From: Camarhynchus parvulus | Taxonomy: Eukaryota > Chordata > Aves > Passeriformes > Thraupidae | DNA length: 64,000 nt | Assembly (NCBI RefSeq): GCF_901933205.1 | Contig: NC_044572.1 | Span: 79,109,465-79,173,464 of the forward strand | Direction: 5' to 3' | Part shown: in pieces, positions 1-12,116 of the stretch | Numbering within the stretch: the stretch's first letter is position 1 | Layout of the letters: each line of letters opens with the position of its first letter | Notes under the pieces: model-generated | Databases searched by the model: none | The model's input: the letters and a program-made list of their open reading frames with translations, nothing else | What the model was told of the DNA's origin: nothing | Translations under genes and position numbers: made by a program

Positions 1-426
1 GCCGCAAAAATGATCAAGAGTGCTGGAGAAACTCTTCTTTGAAGACAGGCTGAGAGAGTTATGGATTCTTCTATCTGGAGAAGAGTAGGCTACCATGAGA
101 CCTTATTGTGGCCTTTCAACATATTTTCAAAGAGCAGGTTTATAAGAAAGGTGTAGAGAGACTTCACCACAGCAGTTAGTGACAGGATAAAGGCAGTGGT
201 TTTAAACTGAAAGAGAGTAGATTTAGATTAGACTTCTGAAAGAATTTACAGTGAGAGTGATGAAACAGTGGAAGAGGTTGCAGGCATCATCTCTGGAAGT
301 GTTCAAGGTCAGATTGGACAGGGCCTTGAGCAGCCTGATCTTAGAGAAGATGACCCTAATCATGACAGAGAAGTTCTACTAGAAGATCTTTAAAGATCTT
401 TTCCAACTCAAACCATTCTAGGATTT
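1..426 (+). mobile_element. CR1 LINE 3' fragment, cut by window edge
   Basis: This is the 3' end of a CR1 non-LTR retrotransposon in plus orientation. It has the family's conserved order: the GCTGGAG and GACAGGCTGAGAGAGTT blocks near 22-60, a TCTGGAGAAGAG block near 75-88, TTTTAAACTGAAAGAG near 200-216, a GTTGCAGGCATCATC-like block near 278, GAAGTGTTCAAGGTCAGATTGGA near 296-318, and a closing CCAACTCAAACCATTCTAGG near 402-422. The open frame of the CR1 reverse-transcriptase protein C-terminus is broken by many changes, so this is a dead copy. The element continues beyond the left edge, so its 5' extent is unknown. The family call is sure; the subfamily is not. Confidence 0.85.
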
Positions 427-837
427 TATTATTTTATGACATTAATTTTTTCCAGTGAAGCTTGAGTACAAGAGACAGAGAAATTCCAATAAATGCAAAC
501 TTTTTTACGTTCCTTGTAAACACTGGCTGCTATAGATAAAAAAATGTATTCCCTAAAATGCACAATGAATGATTACTGGAAGACACAGGATTTCAGGATT
601 TATTGTTTTCAACTTTTTGTTTTCTTGGTTGAGGTTTATTAAAGGAATCTCCATTTAGCCTCCTATACCTTCCATTTTTGCACACATGGGCTTCTATAGA
701 ATTGTATTATTGTACAGTCTAAGTAAATACAAGTTTTCTGGGTTTCTGAGAGAGAAAATCAAATTAAGAGTGAGTGGTTGGTGTCTGAATTAGCTGCATG
801 TCACTCAGACTAAAATAAATAAACTAGCACTAGATTT
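427..837. other. AT-rich spacer, no gene seen
   Basis: This spacer lies between a CR1 tail and an LTR. I see only AT-rich unique sequence, with no open frame of interest and no RNA gene. Confidence 0.6.
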
Positions 838-1649
838 TGTATTGGGTTTATATTGAAAGGATTCAGTGTGGGATAGGGGTGTGCAGTTTCTTATCAGAAG
901 AGAATGGGAGCTGACCCCTTGTCAGAAACAGCTAATTCGAGCTGGTTCCAAACCAGACCCATCACCGGCCAAAATCTGAGCTCACCAGCAACTCCAGCAT
1001 AGCCTCTGTGGTAGTGTATTTAGAAAAGGGTAAACAATGCTACAAAGCTGCTGTGACAGAGAGAGGAATAAGGAAAATGAAGCAGCCCTGCAGACATCAA
1101 GGTGAGAGAAGGAAGAGGGAGAGGGAGTGCTCCAGGCACCTGAGCAGAGATTTCCTGATAACTCCTGAAGTTGTGGAGGAGAAGGTGTTTCCCTTCTCCT
1201 CTGCAAGTTCACAGAGAGACCTACTGAAGAAAATACCACACTGCAACCAGTAGAGAGACCATGCTGGAGGAGGTGGATACGCCCTGAAGGAAGCTGCAGG
1301 CCATGGAGATCTCATGCAGGAGCAAATTTCTGGCAGGATCTGCAGTCAATGGAGCAGCGCCCACACACAGCTTTTCTGGCACAATCTGTGGCATGTGGGG
1401 GACCAGCACTGCAGCCATTCTGGGAGGACTGTAGCACATGGAAAGGACTCGATTTTTAGTTAGAAATAAATTAATCTTCCCCAAGTCCAACCAATATGTT
1501 TTGCCCATGAGAGTAATTGTTGAACGATTTCTATGTCCTTATCTTAAAATACGATCTTCTTCATTTATTTTCTTTCAGTTTTCTGCTGAGGAAGGAGGTG
1601 AGGCAACAGCTTGGTGAGCATCTGGCAGACAACAAAGGTTAACTAATCA
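838..1649 (+). mobile_element. Diverged solo LTR, avian ERVL-like family
   Basis: This is a solo long terminal repeat of an old endogenous retrovirus in plus orientation. The 5' end reads TGTATTGGGTTT at 838. A TATA-like GTATTTAGAAAAGGG lies near 1013. A GCAGACATCAAGGTGAGAGAAGG block, GGAGTGCTCCAGGCACC and GAGCAGAGATTTCC follow at about 1088-1156. AATAAA is at 1465-1470, and the tail (TTTTGCCCATGAGAG..., then CATCTGGCAGAC...) ends in CA at about 1649. The same ordered blocks occur in the better-preserved copy at 36258-37362, which is longer; this copy has internal deletions. No retroviral internal region lies on either side. The family assignment is from memory of avian LTRs. No clear target duplication is visible. 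Open frames inside are not genes. Confidence 0.75.
1465..1470 (+). promoter_or_regulatory. LTR polyadenylation signal AATAAA
   Basis: AATAAA lies in the 3' third of the 838-1649 LTR, at the position matching AATAAA (37172-37177) in the sister LTR. It marks the end of the R region of the ancestral provirus. Confidence 0.55.
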
Positions 1650-4600
1650 GAGGTTTATATGGAAGAAGAAAAGGGAAAAATTATTTCCTACCTAAAATGT
1701 ATGTTAGATTTGTATTTCGCATCTGCTGTGTTCATGTTAGCACTTCTTTCTGAAGAACTAGTTGTGCTTTAAATGGATAATATTGCACCTTTACAGTCTT
1801 TTACATTATTCTTTTCATATTTCTTTCAGTGTTGATTTGTTTCATTCACAAATCCTTGCTCTTTCCATTACAATTTCATAAATTATTTTCATTAGTGACA
1901 CCTTTATAAGTTCCAATAATGCAGTACGTATGACAGAAGAAGCCCCTTCTTAATCAATGAAAAATTAATCGCTTGATCACTAGGTTGGAATACTAAAAAT
2001 TCTTTGGCATATTATATTCTGGGTTTCAGTCTTCCTCATTTTTCTTTCTGTACTCTCCATTCTCAGATATAATGTGTTTCATGATCATTATTATTTCCAT
2101 CTTGACTAAGGAGTTGAAACATCAGTTCTACAACTGCTCACTCCCACAAAAATATTCTCTGATGATGAATTGCTTCTGTTGCCTCATACCCATCCCCTGG
2201 GTTTCATTCCACATCTGCCGCACAATTCTGGCTTGATATGTTCTGCCTCTCCTGACTTTTTTCCTCTTATAATATTCTCCACACACTTCTGGAGGCACCA
2301 GAAGGAATCCCCTTCCCCCAAGACTGTGCACTGCAGGGAGAGCAGGGGAGACATCTCCTCAGAATGAAAGCAAATTGATAGATCAGGAGAGCTGCTGGAC
2401 TCATCACAGTCCTGTTCCTTCAGTTTATAAGAGCTGCCCTAGGCTACTAAGCTGAAGTTTATTCTGCTTGCCAAAAAGCCTAATCGGATGCCTTTACCTC
2501 GAGAGGCAGTAAATTGGGATGGAAAGGTAACCTAAGAAGTAGCCTTTCTCCTTCCCAGCAGTTATTAAAGATTTATTCAGAGTTTCCACAGAAATGCAGA
2601 TTCTCTTTTCAAAATTTGTTTGCATCAGCAGAAGGTAACTTATACGAGACATAAGCGAAAACTGCATTGTTTTTCTAGGTGATAAATCCTTTCAAGGAAT
2701 GTTTATCTTAAGAGAGTGGTGTTTGAAGTAAATACCAGTTGTCTATTAAGATACAAAATCACAGCAAGTAAGTACAACTTTGGCTTTAATGTTTGGTGCT
2801 GGCTGTACCACTCTTATAAATCTGCTTAAATATTCAGTCACATTACATGAGAATTGATCCCCAAGGCAGACAAGGAAATGTTGTCTGTTAAACTACTGGA
2901 CTGTCAGCTGTTCTTCTCAATGTTTTTCACTCTTGACTAGTGCCCCCCACAATTGAAAAGACTGTAGAAGAGTAGAGATATAGGCCAGTTCTGCTACAGT
3001 CATTTCTAATCCTGCTTACCTTCTGCCTTTTGCTATCAGAAGCTAGACATTGCAAATGCATTATCTTAAGGTCAGATCTTGGGGAAATGTATTTTAAATT
3101 TAGTAGCAGTCATGAGGTTGATATACTGAAAAGGGACTTTGGGATGCTTGGAAGCAATAATAAAGGGCAAGTAAATTCTGAAAGCTAACTATTAAAATGT
3201 GTTCATGAGGAAAAAGAAATTTAGTTGCAGGAGCCATTTTTAATAAAAATATTGCTTGCAGGAAAGACAATTGTATGAATTAATGGAAGCTCAATATGAA
3301 ATTAACCCTTAAACTGAAAGGATGAAAAAATAAGAACAGGTGGTTTGCCATGTTAGAAGAGACAGTTAACGTGGCCATTGTGGAGGCATATCCACATCGT
3401 GCTAATCATTGGCTGTTTGTCAGAAGAAAGACTTGCACTTGCTTATTATAAAGAGGTGTTATGCTATCTCAAAGGATTTCAAAGTTATTGTAAGAAAACC
3501 TGAATTCCCAGAACTTAATGTATTAAAACTAGCAAAACTGATTGAGGATTTATGGAAAAAAGCACACAAGTCATAAAACTAATTTAAAAATTAATAAATA
3601 TTCCAACCACAGGCACTGACTTGTCTTTTGAGATTACATATGAGTTATTGCTCTGTCTTGATGCCTTTCTTGATTTTTGCATTTCTATATCATGATTTGA
3701 AGTGCTAGAAATGTGGTATAAATTGAACAGTTGTATGATAACATAGGACCTTAGATGAATGTTTCTCAAGTATTTTTTAATGTCTCTTGCATGTTATCTT
3801 CCTACAGGGAAGGTTGATGATCACCAGAAGATACGCCTGATTTCTACAATATCAAATCATCCTAGACCATAGTTTTTCTTCATGTTCATGGAAATTAATG
3901 CTGGGATTAGAGCATTTCTAAGGCTGTTCAAGTATCCCATGTTTAATTAGCATATCCATTTGTGACAAATGGCTGATATTAACCAGAAAATCCTCTTTAA
4001 GTCAAATGAAATAAGGTAAAATACAAGTGTAGGTATTAATTTACAACCTCCACAATAATAATCAAATTTTAAAATCTACATTAAAAAAATGAAGTAATGA
4101 GGAAAAAAAAAACCAACCACGAAACACCTTGCTATTCTCTTTAAGACAAAATTATGCTTAGGATGTCTGTGTTTTGATTCACAAGGGTTTTCACAAATGC
4201 CTGGCACTGCAGGCTGTGCACCTCAGATAATAGCATTCATTGCTGAAGCATGCTGATTTTACAAACTGTTCTTGGTTTCTTTTCAGGGTCACCCAGAGGG
4301 TCTACTCAAATTTTGTGTTTCACCATCAAAACATATTCCCACCACCAGCAAAACCCTTCATTGGCTTCTTCTGCTGACAGAGACTAGAGTTTCATATAAT
4401 CTTTCAGCAACAGGCTGTCCAATTCCTATAATCCAGCTCCTTGTGGCAGTATCTCTGATTTTTCCTTCATCTTGGTGGTTGAGGCTTTATGTGAACTTAG
4501 CTTCTACATCATTGTTGCTTGTAAAAATTGAGAGTGGATTATGCAATCCTGGAGTTTCATTCCATTCCTAAAATTAAATTACTGTATCTGAGGTTTGTAA

Positions 4601-7046
4601 GTGATAATCTTCCTAGGACAGACAGACAGCCGATGTCATTCACACTAGGAGTTTGTTTACATCTGGAGCATAAGGCATCATTCTTGTCAATGGGTAATAT
4701 TTACCTGGGCATTGCAGGCTGAAGGTATATTTTGTGTACAGTACTCAACTTGAAAGGACACATTTGGAAACTGTTTGAGAAGTCTGATGAGTAGGAAGCA
4801 AATATAAACAAAAGAGGAGAGGAAAACATTCAGATAGCTGTATTTTGGACCTTGCATTTATTTTGGAAAAATGATAGAAGGATGTGCAAAAATTGTTTTA
4901 TTTTGCCGTTATTGAGGGTCATATATTCACATTTATTACATTAATTCAAAGAGATTATATGAAAGTCTCTGAAGAAGAGCATTAAAAATGGAAGAAAACT
5001 GCAGTATGACCTATCACTACAATATGGCAATATAACTTTGCGGTGATAAATATTAACTCATTGCTGCAGAATTATGAAGTGTTCCAATTTATTTCACCTC
5101 AAGGGTTTTGCAAATATTTAAGCATTTACATCCATGCACATTGGTTTGGACAACAAATTACAACTATGGCATCTAAGTACTCCTTTATGTTGAATTTATA
5201 GTTTTACAACATCTGCAATAAAGAAGAAAATGAGACTGAGAAAGAGGAACCATATGTGAGGAAGGGTGTGGTGGAGGAAAAGGGGTGGGTGCTGATGTGG
5301 GGGATAAGACTGGATAGGGAGACAGGAAAAGAAAGCTTACATTTGCTGTACAGGGAGAGAAGATGCAAGAATCTGGACTAGGTTCTGTTTAGTAATGAGT
5401 CCACATGATAAAATGCAAGTGTATTTAAGAAACAACATGAAGTATATGGAAAAATTGAGGCTGAGCTGAGCAGACTTGTTCAGTTCATGTTTTCAGTTCT
5501 GCCCTTTGCTACCTCTGACACACCCAAAAATCTGAGAAAAGGAATGTGAGGCATTTCTTTCTAGCCTGGTGGCAGTGCCAATAACATGCTGAGAAAGCCA
5601 AAGAGGCAAATGAAAACAGGAAGCACAGTATCAGTTGAGGAGTTAACTTACCTCACTACAAATTAGAGGAGAGTGAAGCTGAAGCATGATTATAAGGCTG
5701 AAGTTGTAGATGCACATCACGACTTCTTCATTAAGTTAACAAAAAAAGAAATACAGCAGAGCTGTACAGTTTTTCAAAAGGGGATCTACAAGAAAAACAG
5801 AAAGCTAGTAGAAGCAGACAAAAAAAATGTTCAGAGGCAGCATAGGAATCATATTGGAGCCACAGAGCAAAAGCATGACACATACCAGTTAAGAGTTGAG
5901 AAGTGATAAAGAGAAATAGGTAAACAGCAATGTAAAGGAAGCTAAGAAATTAAGAAGGCATTTAAAAAGAATATCTTTTCTTTTGTACACAACAGAAAGC
6001 AGAAGCTGTCCAGAGAATCTTAAGACATAGTAGAATAACTAAAATATAGAAAAAATACCCTAAGTAAACAATGGTTATAACATCGATTTTTTTTCCCCCA
6101 TCTATGTTAACTATGGAGGAGTTTGAAGTATAGAAACAGGGACCCTTCTTTACAGAGCATGTGTCAGAGGTTTTGTTTAAAATTGAAGTATTGGCAGAAA
6201 AGGTGAATGGATCAAGGAGACGATGTGAGCAATAAGAAATCACCAGGAGCAGGTGGCCTCTGCCCCAGAGCTGTAAAGGAATTCAAGTGTGAAATAGCCA
6301 AACTAAAAAACGTGGTGTGTAAAAAACTGAGTGCTTGTTAAAGGACAGGAAAGTGGCTCAAACAATGCCAGTTTTTTGAAAAAAGACTCCAGTGGAACCG
6401 CAGATGGATAAAAACTGGAATTAAGGGACATATGGATGCCTATGAGAAGTCACAAAACTAGTAGGGTTCTTTGAAAATATTAACAGCCATTTAGATAAAG
6501 GAGGTTTGACTACCATTCCTGTGGATTTGCAGGGTTCTTTCATTTATGTACCTCACCAAAGGTTTTCCAGAAAACTAAACAGAATTACTCTTAAGTAGGT
6601 AAAGGCTTATAAAAACTTAGGAAACATATAACAGGAGTAAATGAATAACCACATTTGCAGTTAAAAACAATTCAGTGCAGAATGTCCATAGGTATCTATG
6701 CTGTGTTCCTTGGAGCTCATCCTACTCACATGCATTCTGGAAAAGGGAAATGACAAAGTTGCTGACTCTGTTAAGCTATTCAGGATTTTAAAGATTATTT
6801 CCAGCTGTAAAATCTGCAAAAAAAAGAAATCACTGGGAGCTGAAGTGAAGCTGAAAACCAGTGTAGACAACTGCAATTCAAAATCCCTGCCTGAACGACC
6901 TTCCTCCAAATCCTATCCTGCAACAGGAATAATGCAGCATGGTTTAGAAAATCACCTCCCTGATAATCCACCTTCCATATTCTCAAATTCTGAACCCCAT
7001 ACCTGTGCTGTAGCTGTCATAAAATGGCTGTAAAATGAATTTACTG
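1650..7046. other. AT-rich non-coding DNA, no gene seen
   Basis: No open frame here exceeds 99 codons (4272-4571, plus), and none resembles a known protein or carries splice-flanked exon structure. I see no recognisable mobile element, tRNA or other RNA gene. The stretch 5215-5340 is purine- and G-richer than its surroundings but has no repeat unit. Short A-runs occur near 4083-4115. Confidence 0.55.
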
Positions 7047-7456
7047 AAGGATCAGAGTGCTGGAGCACTCATATGATGAAGAAAGGCTAGGTGTTGGGGT
7101 TGTTCAGCCTGGAGAAGAGAAAGCTCTTATGAGACTTAATAAGACCTTTCAATACCTAACGGGGACCTAAAGAAATAACTGTTTACAAGGTCATGTATGG
7201 GACAAGTGGGAATGGCTTTAAACTGAAAGATAGTAGGTTTAGATTAAATATTAGGGAGAAATTCTTTACTTTGAGTATGGAGAGGCACTTGAACAGACTG
7301 CCCAGAGAAATTTTGGCTGCCCTATTCCTAGAAGCATTCAAGGCCAGTCTGAATGGGGCATTTGATGTGTCCTTGTCCATGGCATGGGGAGTAAAACCAA
7401 GTGATCTCTAAGGTGCCTTCAAAGCCAAACCATTCTGTGAATCTATGATTCTCTGA
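7047..7456 (+). mobile_element. CR1 LINE 3' end with octamer tail
   Basis: This is a CR1 retrotransposon 3' fragment in plus orientation, truncated at its 5' end as is normal for CR1. It starts at GTGCTGGAGCACTC and continues through GTTCAGCCTGGAGAAGAG near 7102-7120 to the 3' tail CCATTCTGTGAATCTATGATTC near 7430-7452. The frame at 7193-7411 still reads as the last part of the CR1 ORF2 (reverse transcriptase) protein, with GNGFKLKDSRFRLNIREKFF followed by NRLPREI, which are typical C-terminal CR1 residues. The enzyme's catalytic region is absent, so the copy cannot act. The intact 72-codon frame is a remnant, not a gene. Confidence 0.9.
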
Positions 7457-10400
7457 CCTGATCCCTATTCATGTGGTAGAAAACACATAAACCTTAAAGG
7501 AGGAACAAGCAGTTAAACTAAAACTTGCCTATGAAAGCGTGATGATGATTTGAATTTTCCTCCCATCCTTCACTCATATCAGTTGCAAATGTGACTCACT
7601 TAATTGTGACTGTGCTAGTATCTAACCATTATCAGAAGAATTTTATGATGGCAAAAATGCAAATCTCAGAGATATTTCCTGGGTTTTTGTTCTTTAAAGT
7701 TGAGAGAATGCACTGGAAAATTACTTCAGTTTATTGATTGGAACTCAAAGTCTGTGAAAAGACAAAATGCCATGGGAGAGACAGACACGGGAATGACCAT
7801 CACATATAGTTTTACAGTGAAAAAGTTATACATTGACCATACTAATTTTGAGATAAATTACTGTCTGGATAATTTTCTGTATCTATTTTTAAAGCAACAT
7901 AGAAACTTATGGTGTAAGATATTGATACCAAATGGACTGCTCAGGTGAAAAAAAAAACAACCAGAGAATTACATTGCAGTTGCCATGCATTTATTAAAAA
8001 ACATTAGAGTGTGAAATATTCACTTGTTTCCTGATATGATCTTTTGCCTGATTAAATTTAAAATGAGAGTCCTTTAGATACAAGTGTATAGGTAGAGGGA
8101 GTTAAAAATCAAGTCCTTGCTCAGAATCTCTTTCATCTATGTTTTAATTCTATGCTATTCTTAAGCTCCATGAGCTCCACATTTAAGTGTCTGTTCTAAA
8201 ATTGAAAGAGTTTTTGTTGGCTGTTGGCAGAAGACACCATGAATATCAGTCAAAGCAGACTATAATGTGTGTGTGCATGAAGATAGGTTGGTGTGACTAA
8301 AGAAAGCATTGAATATATGCCAAGCACATCTTAGTTTCCACTTCTGACTGCATTTTATGTGAATTATTAGATCATTTAGTTTAGGAGAGTTCAGTGGCTG
8401 ATGTAAATCAGTTTTCAAGAGAGTGGAGTAAGTATGCATAAACCTTATTTCTTAAACAACAATTTCAGCCAAATTTTGTGATGGACTGCTTGGTTCAATG
8501 TGCAGTTAAGGCCTTTTGTTGAGCTATGGAGAGAGTGGTGAAACTGCCAGTCATGTTAGGTTGCCCAATTTTCATTACCCATTTAGAAGCAGTTTGATGA
8601 AAACTAAAGGTACAAATAAATCTCCTAACGCTCTTACTTCCTATGGTATTAGAGCAAGCTTAAACTCACTTGGATTATGAAGATCTATTAAATGTGGGAA
8701 AAAAATCTGAATATTTTGAGCTTTCCTATTTCTCCAACTTCTTATTTATACAGCTCATTAGTTGTACAACTCAAAAGACCTGCTACTTCAACAGGTACAT
8801 CTGCATTGCTGCAGTGTGTGAAGGTTCATAATGGTCTATGTAAATTATGACTGTAATCAAGCCAGGAGATCAAGTGCCATATATAGTAGGCACACATGCA
8901 CAGAGTGATTCAGTCACACATTGTGATTTAGTCCTGTGGCAACAGGAACTTCAGTTGGAAATTAGTTTTAAGGATGAAATTAAAATTTGTCCTTGTATTC
9001 TAACTATAGCATACTTGTCAGTGTTGTGCTTATCTTCACCTATAGTGCACTAAAGTAATTAACTTCTTCAGTTAGTAGCTTCCCAGTTATTCATATGCAA
9101 AAATGAGGCAATGGAGTAATTTGCACAGTGGACTAAAATCAGACCAAATTATTGAACCCCTATCCACCTCCATAATTATGTACTTGAGCAGTTGCTACGA
9201 TCTCTCTGACTGCTCTGGAGATCCATCTCATGCAGTTCCTGCTGTACCTAAACCAATATGCATATTTCAGTGAGTAAATTAACATCCCAGGTGGGGAATC
9301 TGGCCATCCCAGAGACACACATCCCACCCAGAGATTCAGAGTTTCTGATGTGGCTATTTGCACCATACACAGGTCAGAGACTCCTAAAGAGTCATAAAAA
9401 ATTGCTCTAGAAGTGCAAATAAATGTTCTCTGTGCAGCTAAGTAGTTAGGAGATATTCTGTACATTGTTTAAGTAAATTATTAGCAATAAATAATGCATG
9501 TTGAGAAGTCTCACAGAATTGTGGGCCAGAGTGGATAGGAGTTAAGCAGTTCAAGGAATCTCACTGATCCAGCTAAAGCACCATGAATTTTCTCATACTG
9601 TTGTTCCCACAATATGTTAATGATCTGATTATTTTCTAGACAGAAAACAATTGCAATAAAACAATGTAAATTGTTGCTCCTTTCTTAAATGAAAATGTTT
9701 TTACTTCTTCAATGGTAATTGCTTACATTCTATATTATGAAGTACATTTTAAACAGTAGCATCACAGCTTCCACAATACCCAAATCTAGGTACCACAAAT
9801 TCAAAAAGGAAGTTTAGTAATAAATTAAATAAAAATATCGTTACTATTATACTTTAATAGTTTCCACATTTTAAAGTACCAGTAACACATTTCAATAGAG
9901 ATGTAACACATGCTTTCTTTTGCAGTTCAAGATAACAAAACCTCTTTCAAAGACATTAACCTGAAAGTGTATAATAGATGAGCATTGTACCAGTAAATAT
10001 GCAAGACAAAAGAAGCAGTGCATTAACCTGTATCACTCCTACTGATAATTGGTCTAGAAATAATTCTGAACAGAACACATACAGCTTTTCCTTGATTGAT
10101 TTTTGGTATTTCTGATTAACTCTAAATTGGCTTTTCTTTTATGACAGTCTAGCACCATGAAACAGAGGTGTAACTGGGCAATGTGACATATTACTCGGAG
10201 CTGAAACGCTGTTTGTTGAAAAGCAAGAATCAAGTTCAGGAGATAAGGCAAGAAGTTATGATTATTAAACTAGTGCAAACTAAAACTTATCTTGCTGGGA
10301 AAGAAGCCTATGATAAAGATTTCACTTTTAGAGAAAAGCTGAAAGTAATAGCATAATGATGCTTTCTTCTGTTACTTATCCTTTCAAATCCATTTAATAA

Positions 10401-10724
10401 AGCCATTAGGACTCAAGTCAAAGCAAACAAGGAGGTGAGTCTTCATGCAACATTCAGCAACCTTTCCAAAGGTTGCTGTGAAAATAAGAAGATTACATTT
10501 ATTCTAAAGAGTCATTTGCAGGAAGAAAAATCCTATCAGGGTGCTGAGATCATGACACTTGAAAGGCTGGAAGGTATTAAGAGGAAACATCTTGTACTCT
10601 TGCCCAGTTTTTATTCTTTCTGAATCATTAGGACATACCTACTCTGCTTATTATTTTTCTTTAGCACATTGAAAGTACCTAAATCTCTAATATGCTCTTA
10701 AAGCCCTCCCTGAAAATGAGGTTA
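7457..10724. other. AT-rich non-coding DNA, no gene seen
   Basis: The largest open frame is 101 codons (9160-9465, minus), with no recognised domain. No repeat is clear. The stretch at 9510-9600 begins with a CACAGAATTG motif that recalls a CR1 tail, but the following sequence does not support that. Confidence 0.5.
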
Positions 10725-11165
10725 CTAAAAGATATTGGAAGGGTGGGGGGATGAAGGGTTCAAGACCACAAATTTGGTGGGAGTGGGCAACAGAACGAAC
10801 TGAGTCAAAGGCTCGGAAGTGGAGAAATTAGGAACCAAGAAGATCACCTGAAAAACAGGGACACCAGCAGCAGCACCTCTACTCCCCGGAAACAGTCTGA
10901 GGAGCTGGCTGATGGACATAGCTGGAAGGAAGATTCTGAGGTGGAGGAATCCTTGGTCTGACCCATTCCTGTGTAACTTGCTAAAGTGCCTTATATTGTT
11001 GAGTTTATATTGTTGAGCATTGTCTATTCTCTGTGTACAACTCAGAACAGTTCCCAGTGGGAGAGCACTTACATTGGCAAAAGTGTGTGTGTTGACACAT
11101 TCGACAGTGGGCCTGCAGGCTGAATGAGCTGTGAAGAGAAAGGTGATTTTAGTTGTCTGCACCAA
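10725..11165. other. Higher-GC segment with 146-codon frame, unclassified
   Basis: This block is less AT-rich than its surroundings and contains the longest open frame in the window (146 codons, minus strand). Its translation has mixed composition with no recognisable domain, signal peptide or catalytic motif. There is no splice-flanked exon pattern that I can defend. A 13-bp direct repeat, TTATATTGTTGAG, occurs twice at 10991-11003 and 11005-11017. The block could be an old repeat or LTR remnant whose family I do not recognise, a fragment of a non-coding transcript, or chance. I do not call it a gene. Confidence 0.3.
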
Positions 11166-12050
11166 AACAGGATCTTCTGTCTTAGAAAAGAGAATAAGGA
11201 GCAGAACTTTTCAGCTAAGTAAGGCAGATGTGTAAATGTAATCCCTGGTTATGCAGGTACCTGTTACAAGTGGTTGATATGTCTACCCACATATCTTCAG
11301 GCCTTTTTTGATTGATTGGGTTTTTTTCAGACCAGTAAGTAAAAATTGTTCAGTGACTCATAGAGGTCAGTTCACTTTAATGTACTTCTATGGAAAATGT
11401 GTGAAAGAGCCAAGATAGTAAAAAAGATATACCTTGGTATTCCACTGGTGTTAATAAGCCTCACTTTAATTTCCAACATTGATATTCTTGACCCTAGAAT
11501 ATCATTAGATCACTACAAACTGCCCTTTTTTAAGATGACACTTTTTTAATATTATAACATTCAGACAGTAAAAATACTCTTATGGACTTTCTTACTTGCT
11601 GAACAGACATGCAATAATGAAGTTTGTCATGAATGAGATGTATTTAACATTACTTTTTCTGGTGTCCCATTTTCCTTTTTTTTTTTTTTCTTTCTTGATT
11701 CAAACAAGAAAGCTTAAGAATTGCAATAGACTGTAATAATGACACACTTAGGATTGAAAGCATTGAAAGCTTAGTTGCTTTACTAGTAGAGTTGGAAGGT
11801 TTTGTTGTACAAGATCTTCAAACTTAATTTATTTTGTCATTTTATTAATTTTCTTAATTTCTGTTTATTGTATTGTCAGCCACAAAAACCCCAAACCTAC
11901 TCACAGTAACACAGGAACATGCTGCTGCCTATATGGAGGTGTAAATGCTAAGATATCATATCTAGTTCAGGATCACGGTCCAAACACCATTCTTCTGTGA
12001 TTCAAGTGAAATAGGACATCCAGTTAGTTAAAAGCGAGTAATTAAACTTC
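11166..12050. other. AT-rich spacer with poly-T run, no gene seen
   Basis: Unique AT-rich sequence. A poly-T run ends at about 11689, followed by an 8-bp inverted repeat (CTTTCTTG at 11690-11697, CAAGAAAG at 11705-11712). No gene or identifiable element. Confidence 0.5.
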
Positions 12051-12115
<65 letters not shown>

Positions 12116-12116
12116 G
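12051..12116. repeat. (TTG)22 trinucleotide microsatellite
   Basis: This is an uninterrupted run of TTG (equivalently CAA on the other strand), 66 bp or 22 units, with no variant units. Pure arrays of this length usually vary in length between individuals. It does not lie in a coding frame. No A-rich retroposon tail is seen beside it that would explain its origin. Confidence 0.97.

Noticed and set aside
9510..9600. Possible CR1 tail starting CACAGAATTG
   Set aside because: Only the first ten or so bases fit; the downstream CR1 blocks are absent.
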